From: Gymnopus androsaceus JB14
Taxonomy: Eukaryota; Basidiomycota; Agaricomycetes; Agaricales; Omphalotaceae
Length of the DNA: 64,000 bases
Assembly (NCBI GenBank): GCA_009733575.1
Contig: ML769609.1
Span: forward strand, 52,190 to 116,189
Reading direction: 5' to 3'
Part shown: in pieces, positions 45,970 to 57,573 of the stretch
How positions within the stretch are numbered: the first letter of the stretch is position 1
How the letters are laid out: each line of letters begins with the position of its first letter
Program-made: the position numbers and the translations under genes
The notes under the pieces: generated by a model
The model's input: only the letters and a program-made list of their open reading frames with translations
Database searches by the model: none
What the model was told of the DNA's origin: nothing

Positions 45970-47017
45970 TAGTGATGTGCCAGCTCGGCCTGAAAGCCAT
46001 AGGCCGGGCCAAGCCAAGCCAAGCCAGGCCGTCAAAAGCCGGGCTTTGATAGACGGCCTGAGAGGGCTTTTGGCCCGGCCTCAATTTCAGAAAGCCCTAG
46101 GCCAGGGCTTAGGGCCAGGGCTTTTTATGCAAAACGGTATGAGTTTTCTTTTCAATTTTCCGGAAAAGCTTATCTTTCTATCTCATTGATTAGATATGCC
46201 AAATATGTTCAATCCATATTTGGAAAATTTCAGTCTACTAACCTGGGCTCCATCCGCAAGGTGGGTATCTCTGCTCACCCAGATTCCTTGCTCTTAGGAT
46301 TGCATATCAAGAGTTTTGCTGGTTCCTGGGCAAAGGAATTCAACAGGTACCTTAGCAAAACAGAGACAATGCCTGAAAACATGAGTCTTGTCTCATGGCA
46401 GGCGGTGAGTGCTCATTTTCTATTATTTTTTTTCATGCACAATGCTTACTATGTATTTATTTAGGTTAAAACTGGGCGGTACCCAGTATGGGCCTCACTC
46501 GCATGGGACTACCTTGCCATCATGGCTTCATCAGTTTCCAGCGAGCAAGTGTTTTTGTCTGCAGGAATCACTATTACTAAGCATCGCAATTGCCTGAAGG
46601 GGGATATTGTGGAAGCCCTCCAGTTCTTGAAATGCTGGTATCGCCAGGATCTGCTCTTCTGTGAGCCTCCACCAACATCAAATTTAGAGCTCTCAATGTT
46701 GGTATTGAAGGCAGATGGTATGTCTGATGCTCTGGAAGACGAGGGTAAAGTTGTCCCTGAAGAATGTTGTTCTTGGGATGAGCTTATTGTTGATGATGAT
46801 GACTGCAAAGACCCTGAGATCTTTGAGGTAGTATTATAGTATTATAGTTGTCTGATACGATTTGGCAAGACTTTCTAAAATATATTTAAACTGAAAAGCC
46901 CCGGCTTAGGCCAAAGCCAGGCCGGGCCAAGCCGGAGCTGTCCTAGTAGGGCCCAGCTTCGATTTCTTCAGGCCAAAGCCGGGGCTCACAGGCCAAAGCC
47001 GGGCCGGCACATCACTA
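45970..47017 (+). mobile_element. hAT element, internally deleted, 1048 bp
   Basis: Ends TAGTGATGTGCC...GGCACATCACTA with subterminal GGCCGGGC-rich repeats. Exact 8-bp duplication CACTCATC (45962-45969, 47018-47025). It lies inside the Copia-2 5' LTR and is therefore younger. Confidence 0.93.
46330..46839 (+). pseudogene. hAT transposase C-terminal dimerisation domain
   Basis: A first piece (EFNRYLSKTETMPENMSLVS, then WQA) ends at a donor-like GTGAGTGCTC (~46406). After an acceptor TTTAG (~46464) the frame reads GRYPVWASLAWDYLAIMASS, VSSEQVFLSAGITITKHRN and DIVEALQFLKCWYR, the hAT dimerisation region. The catalytic DDE part and zinc finger are absent, so the element is non-autonomous. The last ~40 residues are acidic. 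Confidence 0.82.
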
Positions 47018-47954
47018 CACTCATCATCTCAGTCATATGATGCTATCAGTCATCACTGAGGTAGTCTTACTCAGCCTCAGTAGTATCTTAGTAAGTAGCT
47101 TTATGGACAACATCATAGGTCATGCACATAGAACATACTAGAAGGATACTACCATATATGTAACAAATACAGTACTACAGTATATAAGGACTCCAGTAGT
47201 ACTGCTAATGATAATGACTTCTACTAGTCTTTACCTCTCTCTATCTGCTCTACAAGCTTAACCACTTGGTGAGTGCTAGTCACTGCGTCTCCTAGCTTAT
47301 ACACTGTGCAACAGGTTATGGGCCCCAAGTCCCTCTTGTCATTGCGCTTCACAATGATCAGGTTGCCTTTGGCCCTGTTCATGTACACCTTGAGGGCTGT
47401 CCCTAGCCTTTGAGTGTGGTTGGTAATCGCTGTAGGATGGTCATGATGTTTGGGCTGTAGCATGAATTCAAGCCCCAAAATTTACGTACAATACCTTCTT
47501 TTCTTTCATGAACCCAGGTACCAGGCCGAGCCTTACATTGCTCCTGCCAGTATACTGAAGAAGGGTTTAAAGGCTTCACAGCTCCCTTATTGATGTGAAC
47601 CATTCAGCACATTGATTACGATACAAATTTTTATCATGATACATCTTTTTTAGATAAATCTACATACAAATTCCCCCTGATGGCTTAAGTCCCTTAAACA
47701 ATCAAATGATAGATGCACACTTAATTGTTGCTGCTCATCATGAGATCTTTTGATCTGCCATACAGGATTTTTTAGATAGATCTTAGATACATCAGATGCT
47801 CAGATGGAATGGCTGAGATCTAATGATGGAAAAGCGATCATTGGTTACCATGTGTACAGGTGACACGCAACATAGCGCAATTTGGGTTCCATAGCTGTTC
47901 AATAATAGCAGCTACTGATCAGTTGTCTTTCACAGATCAACCCAATTTTTCGAA

Positions 47955-50288
47955 ATGTCTTCCACATTTTCCACCCTTAACAACACATCTGGTCTCAACA
48001 GTGTTCCCATGCATGATGGTAGTAACCAGACTGTTTGGGCTGCTGGTATGAAAGCCTATCTCCGGTTTGCCAAACTTTGACCCTATGTTGATGGGACAAA
48101 AACCAAACCTGTGGCTCCAGCAGATGAATCCAATGACCCCAACTACCAAACCAAATTTGATGCCTGGAATGAGGCAGATGAGCAAGCCATTGGCACCATC
48201 CTCATGAAAATTCCCTATCAATACCATCACCTAGCGACTAAAGCAAATGGTGATGATAGGAATTCCAAAGAACTTTGGGAAGCTATCAGAGCTCAATTTG
48301 GTAAAACTGGTATTGCAGGTGTTTATTCGGAGTTCCTTTCTGCCATCCACTTCTATGTCAGGGAAGGGGAAAATCCAGTTCCAGCCCTTGGGAACCTGAC
48401 TTCAATTATTGAGCGCTTGACTGAATTGAACATCAAACTTGATGGTAATTTGCAGGTTCTATTTTATCTTGCAGCTTTTCCTAGTTCGTGGGAAGGTTTC
48501 AAGACTTCGGTTCCTACCTCTTGTACTGGCAATAACTGGAACATTTCCAACATTTTGACTTTGATCAAAAATGAATGGAATTGTCGCAGCACCAGGCAGC
48601 AAACCTCCCTTCAATCTTGGATCAGTGGTGTTAAACGCCACCATTTCAATCCCAATTGGAAGAAACAGAAGAAGCAGCGCAGCAAAGGCCAGCAGCAGCA
48701 GGACCAGCAATCTGGTTCATCTTCTCAACACAACAATGGAAAGAAGCGTGGATCCCGAGGAGGTAAGAACAAAGGGAAAAAGAAGGCTTTTGAGTCTGTT
48801 GAAGTTGCTCAAGCTTCTGCTGCCCCTAATGACTTTGAGATGGAAGCTGAACCCTTTGAGACCATGGAAGCTTTGAAGTTTGAATATGAGGACCCCTTCA
48901 TGCAGTGGCAAGTTAATTCTTCTTTATTAAAATCTCATGACTCATTAAAATTGCAACAGAATAATTTGATAGTGCAGATCACACAAGGCCAAAATGGCCA
49001 TTTGGACTTATTTTTACCGCCGCTTGTATTTTTTAATAATAATATTCTGTTTGCCAATGTCAAAGATGAGATTGCCGCTTTAAGCGCAAAATATAAAGAA
49101 GATATCTGGATCTTAGATTCAGGTGCATCAATACATACCATGCCATATAAGTTGGATTTCACAGAATTAAAACAATTAGAAAAACCAATAGAAATCCAGA
49201 CTGCTGATAAGTGGTCAAAGACTTATATTACACATGCTGGAGTTGTTCTGATCAAACATACCAATGAAAATAATGTCACCCAAATTACCAAATTGGAACC
49301 AGTATTTTACCAACCATATTCACCATATTGTCTTCTCTCACAAGGCAGCATCTTGCACCATGGCTATTATGCCTATGCTGATGAGAAGAAAACATCACTT
49401 GGGTTTAAGAGCAATCATAAGGTCTTCATGATGTGTTACCCCATGAACTCGTCAGATGCTCTACATTGGTTAAAAACCAAAGTAATAAAGAGCAAGATTG
49501 ACCTTTTTAAGGATTTTATTCCCAATAATATCAGAATTCCCAAAAATCTGATTGCTCATAAAACTATTGACTATGATATATGGCATTGTTGCCTTGGACA
49601 TCCTTCAAAAGATGTTTTACAACATGTGTCTGAGACAACAGGTGGTTTTCCTAAAGTAAATATCCCAAATGAGGACAAAGAAATATGTCCTGGTTGCGCT
49701 AAGGGTAAAATGACCCAGCGCACTTATCCCAATAGTGAGAAATGTGCTGAAAAACTCTTTGATTTAGTCCATATGGACATTATAGAGTTTCCCACTATTT
49801 TGTATCATAAGCATAAATATGTACTGAATATCCTTGATGATCATTCATCATATGGTGCAGGATACCTCCTAGCTGCCAAATCTGACATATTTGAAGCATT
49901 CAAGGAATTCTACAATCTTGTGGACCTCCAAGATGCTATCAAGATAAAACAAACAAGAGTTGATAACAAATTTGTCACTAAGGATTTCAGACAATTTTGC
50001 CATGATAAAGGGATCATACTGGGACCATTGGCTCCATATGAACACCAGCAGAACGGGAGAATCAAAAGATTCAACTGTACAATCCATGAGAAATCGGAAG
50101 CCATGAGGCACATGGCCTGCTTACCACCTTCCTGGTGGGAATTTAGTGTTCAAACTGCATATGTTGTCTATAACAGGACACCTATGTGCCGCTGATGGGA
50201 TAAAAATAGAAATTGGAAAACACCCTACGAAATCAGATATGGGAAGAAGCCCAATGTGTCCAAATTTCGGACTTTTGGATGTGCCGCA
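47955..50288 (+). pseudogene. Copia-2 gag, protease and integrase
   Basis: The start ATG at 47955 gives MSSTFSTLNNTSG; TGA at 48078-48080 (FAKL*PYVDG) is followed by a long frame to 50195. Gag core is around DAWNEADEQAIGTILMKIP. A Lys/Gln-rich basic stretch follows (NPNWKKQKKQRSK), with no clear CCHC knuckle. Protease is WILDSGASIHTMP and integrase HHCC is HCCLGHPSKDV...CPGCAKGK. The first Asp is in HMDIIEF; the second motif reads RVDNKF. The Glu region reads QNGRIKRFN where Copia has QNGxxERFN, so the catalytic Glu appears to be Lys. TGA 50193-50195 precedes WDKNRNWKTPYE, after which Tc1 interrupts at GCAA-Tyr. Confidence 0.87.
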
Positions 50289-50290
50289 TA

Positions 50291-51918
50291 CAGTGGGTCA
50301 AAAAATTGTCCACATGTTTGACACTTTTGTAAAGATCCAGGATTTGCGAGATAGATATTATATATATCAAAAAGTGATTAGTGAGGATTAAAGAGCCCTG
50401 GATCCTGGCTCCATGTACATATCTGGTTTGCCTTGTTTGGATCAAAACTTACTGAGATATAAGCAATTTAATTTAATGACCAATGTGGACAATTTTTTGA
50501 GTTTGTATTGTAATAACTTTGCTCCACAATTGTGAGCCCTCATCAATGACATCATGACTCAGACTGTATGGTGATGTCATATAGACATCATAATGATATC
50601 ATACAAGCTATCTGACATATATATAAGCATATCTCACTGATTTATGGTTCTAACAAAATTATGAGACCTCTCACACCCTCTCAGAAAGACAATGTCCTCT
50701 CTCTGCTCCACACTGGAGCTTCTACCAGGGAAATCTCTGCTCAGACAGGTGTATCCAAGTCAAAGATTGCTTCTTTGGCAAAAGAAGCACTCCCAGATAA
50801 GGAGAGCCATCCAGCAGGCTGCCCTAGAAAGCTCTCTACTACTGATAAAAATGCTGTCATCAAACAAATTTCCACTGGCAGGGCCAAGAATGCGGCACAG
50901 GTGGCCAAAAACATTAATCCACTCCTCCCCCATCCAGTCTCTACTCAGACCATCAGAAATACCCTTCACAAAGCCAATGTACAATCTCACAAAAAGCAGA
51001 AAAAGCCCAAGCTCACCCCTGGTCACAGGAAAGCTTGTTTGGCATTTGCTCAGAAGTATCTGGAATGGACTGTAGATGATTGGAAGAGGGTTGTTTGGTC
51101 AGATGAGACCAAAATCAATAGATACGGGTCAAATGGGCAGCAGTAGTATGTATGGGGAAGAAAGGGGGAATCAGTAGGAGAAAGAGGCATCAAGGAAACT
51201 GTAAAGTTTGGGGGAGGAAATATCATGGTGTGGGGATGTATGGGATGGGAAGGTGTGGGGGATTTGGTGGAGGTTGAGGGGAGGATGAATGGGGAGCAGT
51301 ATGTTGACATTTTGGATGGCAATCTCTTGGAAAGCATGGAAAATCTGCTTCTTGATCCAGAGATAGCCATCTTTCAGCAGGATAATGACCCTAAACACAC
51401 CTCCAAAGTTGCTGCCAAGTGGTTTGATGACCATGAGATCAACTGTATGGATTGGCCTGCACAGTCCCCTGATCTCAATCCCATTGAACATCTCTGGACA
51501 ACCCTCAAAAACAAACTTAATGAATATGACAAGCCACCCTCTGGAGCTTGGGAGTTGTGGGACAGAGTGGCAGAAAATGGGGGGAAATTACCGAAGAAGA
51601 TTGTCAGAGGTTAATTAGGAGCATGCGAAGAAGGCTCAAAGCAGTTGTGAGTGCACATGGAGGTCATACCAAGTATTAGACTACCTTTTCTGTATTTCAA
51701 TGTGCATATCAAAAAATTGTCCACATGGATCATTGAATTGAATTGCTTATATCTCAATGAGTTTTAATCCAAACAAGACAAACCAGATATGTACATGGAG
51801 CCAGGATCCAGGGCTCTCTAGGCCCCACTAATCACTTTTTGATATATATAATATCTATCTTGCAAATCCTGGATCTTTCCAAAAGTGTCAAACATGTGGA
51901 CAATTTTTTGACCCACTG
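50291..51918 (+). mobile_element. Tc1/mariner element, 1628 bp
   Basis: TIRs of ~213 bp (50291-50503 and 51706-51918) begin CAGTGGGTCAAAAAATTGTC. TA duplications flank it (50289-50290, 51919-51920). It carries a Tc1-type transposase gene. Removing it rejoins the Copia-2 integrase frame (CAAY/VYCPKE). TIRs this long are unusual for simple Tc1 elements. Confidence 0.94.
50661..51680 (+). pseudogene. Tc1-like transposase (DD34E type), two defects
   Basis: Begins MRPLTPSQKDNVLSLLHTG with an HTH (TREISAQTGVSKSKIASLA) and second HTH (TQTIRNTLHKANV). First catalytic Asp in VVWSDETKINRYG, second in FQQDNDPKHTSK, Glu in SPDLNPIEHLWTTLK. A TAG at 51144-51146 sits where Trp is usual before VWG. A frameshift in a G run near 51580 ends the frame early, and the other frame gives EITEEDCQRLIRSMRRRLK and AHGGHTKY. 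It would cut and paste at TA sites. Near-complete, so the insertion is fairly recent. Confidence 0.92.
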
Positions 51919-53505
51919 TATGTGTATTGTCCAAAGGAGACTTGCCCAAACAAGCAAGCTCCAAGATCAGAAGTAATGATTTTTATTGGATATACACAAG
52001 GAATGAATGCTTATTGCTTCATGTGCACACATAATAATTCAATTGCAACTTCTTCCAATGCCATATTTGATGAGCACTGGTTTCCACGCTGCTCAACATC
52101 AAAACCTACAGTTGATGTTAACAATAATGATTTTGAAGAGGATTCCAAACCATCCGGGTCCACTCCTGATGATAATGTTGAGGATGATGACCCTGAGTCA
52201 CCTCCTCTGCCTAATCCTCCTGCTCCAATAGAATCACAAAATGATGATGAAAATGGAGGAGATGAGGAAGTCAGAGGCGGCGGAGAAGTACCTGATCGAC
52301 ATGGTGCAGATCAAGGGGGAGCTGGTGTTATAAAACCACCCCCAAATCCATTCAATCCTGGAATGGAACCTGAACCAGCACCAATAGTAAGATGCTCTGG
52401 AAGAGCATGAGTACCTACCCAGAGACCTGGAAATATTTACGGTGATACACCTCCTGCCAAGATTGATCAAAATGCTGGTTGATCTCGTAATATTGGTTCT
52501 GATATCAGATGGAATCATCAGATTTATGGTGATCAACCTGAAGCCAGACCTTCCTGGCAAAGGCAACCTGCTCGGCAACAGCCTAGAGCAAATAATCCCA
52601 TTCCTGACCCACCTGTGAACAATTATTCAGGAGAAAGTATGAATGGATGCGGAAGCGTTGATTATATTTCCCAGTTGGCTCATGAAGGGGGAGTAGCTTT
52701 TCTGGACTATTTGCTTTCTCAGGCTCCTGAAAATAAGGAAATGGTTTGAAACTGGCAGTTTTGTGATTTGATGCACCTTTCTGTAAAGGACTGGCAACCA
52801 TGGCTTGACAAATGCAAAGAAGAAATTGACAGTCTAGTTAAGCACAAGGTATTCGAAATTGTTGATTGACCCAATAACAGAAATGTCATAAAGAACAGAT
52901 GGGTCTTTGATATCAAGTCAGATGGTCGGAAACGATCTAGACTTGTTGCCAGGGGATATTCTCAAGTGGAAGGAGTGGATTATGACGAATTGTTCTCTCC
53001 CGTTGTCCATTATGAAACAGTGCGAGTCTTACTTGCACTAGAAGATTGGGAACTAGAGGTGCTGGACATAAAAACTGCCTTTCTATATGGCAAATTAGAT
53101 GAGGAGATCTATATGGAAGCTTTGTCAAGGATAGCAGCAAGGTTTGGAGGTTACGCCGATCTCTTTAAAGCCTGAAGCAAGCTGGTTTGTCCTGGTGGTG
53201 CACTTGTACAAAGTTGATGACCCAGGATCTAGGCTTCAAATGTTGCGCTTCAGATGCCGGCATATATGTTTACAAAGAAAACAATAAGACTGTAATTGCA
53301 AACATCTATATTGATGATGCATTGTTCATGGGAAATGACAAAGAACTTGTCATGCACAAGAAGCACAAATTTATGCAATGTTGGGAATGCCACAACTTGG
53401 GCGCAGCACAGGAGTTCTTAGGCATGCACATTTGGCGTGACAGATCTAAGCGGTATTTGACCTTATATCAGTCAGAATATCTTAAAAGATTATAAAGCAC
53501 TTTAA
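51919..53505 (+). pseudogene. Copia-2 integrase end and reverse transcriptase
   Basis: VYCPKETCPNKQAPRSEVM and IFIGYTQGMNAYCFM close the integrase. An acidic Asp/Pro-rich linker follows, with TGA at 52408, 52480, 52747 and 52867 in a single frame. RT motifs: NRWVFDIKSDGRKRSRLVAR, GVDYDELFSPVVHYETVRV, LDIKTAFLYGKLDEEIYME; then a frameshift (~53110-53160) and AGLSWWCTCTKLMTQDLGF, with the catalytic YIDDALFMG. FLGMHIWRDRSKRYLTL precedes a stop at ~53493. Confidence 0.88.
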
Positions 53506-53524
53506 ATTAACAAACACCAAAGTA

Positions 53525-54271
53525 GTGCAAACTCCACTACCGGCAGGATATCAGCCTTCTAAATATGATGTTCCTGTTGATCCCAAAAGACGCCAGGAGT
53601 ACCAACAAGTGATTGGCTCCTTATTATATCTGTCACTTGGAACAAGAGCTGACATAGCCTACCATGTGGCAAAAATGTCACAATATTCAGCAAATCCTTC
53701 TCAGGATCATCTGAACAAGGCTTATTATATTATTCGCTACCTTATAGGTACCGCTGAATATTTTCTTGTCTATGATGGGAACTCCGGAGAAGGCTTCTAT
53801 GCCAACTCAGATTCTGATCATGCATCAGATCCAGATACATGTCAGTCCCAAACTGGATATATTCTCAAACTGGCCAAGGGAATTGTGTCCTGGACTTTGT
53901 ATCTCCAGAAAACAGTTGCTTTATCTTCCACCGAAGTCAAATATATGGCTTTAAGTGACTGTTCCAGACAAATCAGGTGGATCCTCAATTTACTTGGGGA
54001 AATTGGATTCCTACTGACTGGATTCCCACTTCTCGGTGATAACATGGGTTCAATCTTTATGGCCAATAATCAGGCTCAAAATCGTTGGACCAAACATATC
54101 GATGTCCGATATCACCACATCAGGGAAACTACCGAGTCAGGACTTGTGATCCCTTACTATATTCTGACAGATCAGAATGTCACAGATCTTTCAACTAAGA
54201 ATCTTGCTTGGGTTAAATTCAAACATTGCCGAGATCAACTTGGCATTGAATTCGTTGCTGACTTTGAATAA
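53525..54271 (+). pseudogene. Copia-2 RNase H
   Basis: Starts PLPAGYQPSKYDVPVDPK; then GSLLYLSLGTRADIAYHVAK, GFYANSDSDHASDPDTCQSQ (first Asp residues), VALSSTEVKYMALSDCSR (Glu) and LLGDNMGSIFMANN (Asp), ending with WTKHIDVRYHHIRE. The frame is open over 248 codons and is the best preserved part of pol. The 3' LTR begins 90 bp after its stop. Confidence 0.9.
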
Positions 54272-54360
54272 AGTTTGCAAGAAACTGGATCTCAGGTGAG
54301 ATTCATGTGCTTTCTTAAGCACATAAGGAATTCTACCTCCACGACCTCAGCAAGGGGGAG

Positions 54361-54637
54361 TGTTGAATGTATGATGATATCACTCATGATCTTGGTCATA
54401 TGATAGTATCTTAGTAAGTAGCTTTATGGATGACATCATAGGTCATGCACATAGAACATACTAGAAGGATACTACCATATATGTAATGGATACAGTACTA
54501 CAGTATATAAGGACTCCAGTAGTACTGCTAATGATAACGACTTCTACTAATCTTTTACCTCCCTCTATCTGCTCTACAAGCTTAACCAGTTGGTGAGTGC
54601 TAGTCACTACGCCTCTTAGCTTATATGCTGTGCAACA
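54361..54637 (+). repeat. Copia-2 3' LTR, 277 bp
   Basis: TGTTGAATGTATG...GCTGTGCAACA, followed by the duplication GTACT. Confidence 0.92.
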
Positions 54638-54939
54638 GTACTTGCTTGTACGGTGTTGCTTTGACAGAACAGAACCCATTTCAATTGCATGGAAACACCT
54701 GTGCACACCCCCTCGATGTTGTTGCTCTTGATACTGTTTCATAGGAAATGACAGTACTGACCATAGTGTGAAAGATTTTACCATTCAATGTTAAGAGACT
54801 CATACAGCCATTGACTGTGCAAACAATATCTGACCAGCTATTTTCGCTCCTATTGTCAAGAAAAAGTGGTTGTGGATGGGGGGAGCATAATAGTTGGTCT
54901 TTCATGAGGGTGTGCTCTACATCTGCTTTGAGCATTCTA

Positions 54940-55055
54940 ATTAAATTTCGTGTAGGCATATGTCCTTAAAGCATCAAGAGTGGGAGACAATTACTGTATA
55001 TTTTGTGAATGTAATAACTGATGCTTTAAGGACATAAGTCTACAAGAAATTTAAT
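54940..55055. repeat. Small foldback, ~36-bp arms
   Basis: Begins ATTAAATTTCGTGTAGGCAT and ends with the imperfect reverse complement ACAAGAAATTTAAT; TGTCCTTAAAGCATCA is repeated inverted. Possible MITE without a clear duplication. Confidence 0.7.
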
Positions 55056-55285
55056 CTTGTAATCCTGTCAGAATAGCACTTCTTCATCTTCAAGTCGGGG
55101 ACTTGCCGGACTTAACCGGCGCTAAGATATATACCATAATATTTTGGAGATTCAGCTCCTATGCACGGGTTATCATAGAGCCGGATAAGCCCTACAGTGT
55201 GACATCCTTCAATGCTGCATAATGCCACTTGCATATTGAACCATTCACGGAGAGTCCAGAACCCGTCCTCAAAGTTATTGACATA

Positions 55286-55926
55286 TGGTGGTGCCAGAAA
55301 TTAACCGAACAGCATGTTTACCCATATAGCAAGCATCTAAAAGTTTCAAAAAGTTGTAGATATATATTTTCATGACCTGTGAGTTCATTTCTGAAGTCAG
55401 TTTATTGCCACATTTAGTAATTTCTGAGTTTATCATGATTTTGAAAGGGTGCTCTGCAGGAACTGACTTTCAGCAAAAATGAGTATCACCACTGAATTCT
55501 ACATGAAAAACAGCATAGGATAGCATTTTGTTTTATTCAAATTGATTCATGTAATGCTGCTCAATCTTGCTTCCGAAAGTCTCATTTTGGGCTGTTTTGC
55601 TCAAAATGCAAAAAATAGCCAACTTGCAGGTAGAATTTCTCCACAATGCATGTATAGATTTATATGAAACAAAATGCTGTCCTATGCTATTTTTCATGTA
55701 GACTTCAGTGGTGATACTCATTTTTGCTGAAAATCAGTTCCTGCAGAGCACCCTTTTAAAAATCATTATGAATTTGCCTATAACTCAGAAATTACTAAAT
55801 ATGGCAATAAACTGACTTCAGAAATGAACGAGCAGGTCATGCAAATATATATTTACAACTTTTTGAAACTGTTAGATGCTTGCTATATGGGTAAACATGC
55901 TGTTCGGTTAATTTCTGGCACCACTG
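55286..55926. mobile_element. Mariner-type foldback MITE, 641 bp
   Basis: Arms of ~250 bp are imperfect reverse complements. The right end reads GGCACCACTG (inverted CAGTGGTGCC) and the left TGGTGGTGCC. TA flanks both sides (55284-55285, 55927-55928). No coding potential; ORFs inside are chance. Confidence 0.83.
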
Positions 55927-56263
55927 TAGAATGCCTTGATGCTAGGTATCTGGTGCGCAGTGCGAGATGTAAACTGGCAATACACTGGATGCCTAGTTAT
56001 GAGGTTCAATCTGGGTTTAATGGCATGTTTCTGACACATTGGTGCCCCCTGAATGTACCCCATACAAATAGCTATCTGAAATATAATGAAGTGTGACCGT
56101 CCCACCGTCTACGGTACAGTCAATGATGGGTCCCGTTCCTCCCACTCAATGATGATGCGGGTCACGGTCCTACCATCTATTAAAACGGCCGTGTTTTAGA
56201 CGGTCGTGACTGTACACGGGTACAGTGGTAGAGCCCCAGACACGGATCTTGTTGACAAATCTA

Positions 56264-56825
56264 ATTACAATTGTAGGTTTTATATTATTCTACAAATTAC
56301 TACAGCTGTAAGTACTATCAATTATGAATACCATTAATACAGTATGGCGCGCAAACTTCGGGCCCGCCTCCGCTTCCCTCCCCTCCCTTGCTGCGCTCGG
56401 GGGGTCCCCCGGGCCGGGAAGTCGTCAGCGGGCACCCTAAAGCCTCATTTGCGCTTATTTTGATAGGCGGGAACCCCTTACCCTAGCCCCAACCCCTAAC
56501 CGCTAACCCAGCATGTTTGGCAATGCCGGACTAGCTCTCTAATGTTAGGGTTCACCCTTCGGGCGAACCCTAACGAGAGCTAGCCACGGCATTGCTTGGA
56601 AATAAAAAAAAGTACAAGTTAATTAATGTTTTACATTGAGGATTGAACACTCGCCGCCGCTAGGTACAGCTTATCTCGCCTGTCAGAGATGCTGACAGCG
56701 GATACTGTTATGCCATCAGGCGCATGAATGCTGGCAATGTAATTGAAATATATTACATCACTGTTGTTATATGCACTTACAACTGTAATTAATTTGTAGA
56801 ATAATTAAAAACCTACGACTGTAAT
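56264..56825. repeat. Foldback with GC-rich core
   Basis: AT-rich arms (56264-~56322 and ~56766-56825, ATTACAATTGTAGGTTTT and inverted) enclose a GC-rich core (56345-56480, e.g. GGGGGTCCCCCGGGCCGGG) and a long hairpin at 56520-56595. Confidence 0.7.
56520..56595. repeat. Multi-segment hairpin with telomere-like stem
   Basis: Paired segments nest outward: GTTAGGGTTC/GAACCCTAAC, CTAGCTCTC/GAGAGCTAG and GCAATGCCG/CGGCATTGC, around a CCCTTCGGG apex. Small bulges only. TTAGGG here is one copy, not a telomere. Confidence 0.8.
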
Positions 56826-57573
56826 CGTTAATCAACAATCCTGGTGTCCTAGGTTGAGTGGTAAATCCTATGGTACAGACCGTACTGAGTACGGCTGTAT
56901 CCATATTGGTACAGAGGTCATCCCCGCCAGGATTGCTCAATATCAAAGTAAGGGCTGTAGTCATTGATCATACTAGTAGCTACATTTAGTGTTGCCAATG
57001 ACTCTGCTTGGAGTCAGCTTGAGCCATAACCGGAGTTAATTTGGAGCCAACCTGTTTTCTATAAATCATTCCCACTCCAGAGGGTTTGCTCTGACTTTGA
57101 GCTTTGTATTTCTAGGTAAAATAGCATTTATAACTCACTGGAAGACCTTCTGCAAGGTTGCTTTTAGCACTGCTGTCAAAAACCTTCATGTAGTGCCAAA
57201 AAATCTAGCTGTCAGTTGTCGCTTATGGGTAACCAAGGTGAAGGCATCTATTCCAGTGAACTCAGTCATCTTGGCTTTGTGCAATTTTGGCCAGCCATAG
57301 GCTCCCAAGCCACTGAAATGGATAGAAAGTCATCCCAAGACAGTATTTTTGGGTATACTTATACCGCAAAAGTAGTTGAATGACTCGAGCCAAAGCAAGT
57401 CATTAAAAATCGTTCCGGTTCGCTCCGGACTTGATTTTCGTCCGGAGTCGGCTAAGAGTCGGCGACACAACTGTATCTTCATTTTCATGCTCGCGAACTC
57501 ATGTTCCAGATGCATACACTGTTCAATAAATCTGTTCAAGTTGTGTGTCATCTGGTCTGAATCAGGTTGGCAG

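Larger units (their letters stand above)
45942..47313 (+). repeat. Copia-2 5' LTR, split by hAT
   Basis: Without the 1048-bp hAT element and its 8-bp duplication it is ~316 bp, against 277 bp for the other LTR. The extra ~38 bp is a local insertion near 47050-47090. First bases are TTTTGAATG where the partner has TGTTGAATG. Confidence 0.88.
45942..54637 (+). mobile_element. Ty1/Copia retrotransposon (Copia-2) with nested insertions
   Basis: LTRs 45942-47313 (interrupted by a hAT element) and 54361-54637 are flanked by an exact 5-bp duplication GTACT (45937-45941, 54638-54642). A PBS-like GGTTATGGGCCCC follows the first LTR, and a polypurine tract GCAAGGGGGAG precedes the second. One pol frame spans gag, protease, integrase, RT and RNase H but has at least six in-frame TGA codons and a Tc1 insertion. 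It is dead. Confidence 0.93.

Noticed and set aside
36000..53000. TGA recoded as an amino acid
   Set aside because: The affected genes are all transposons with other defects, the expected residue is Arg rather than Trp or Sec, and other frames (gag of Gypsy-2, ankyrin) end normally.
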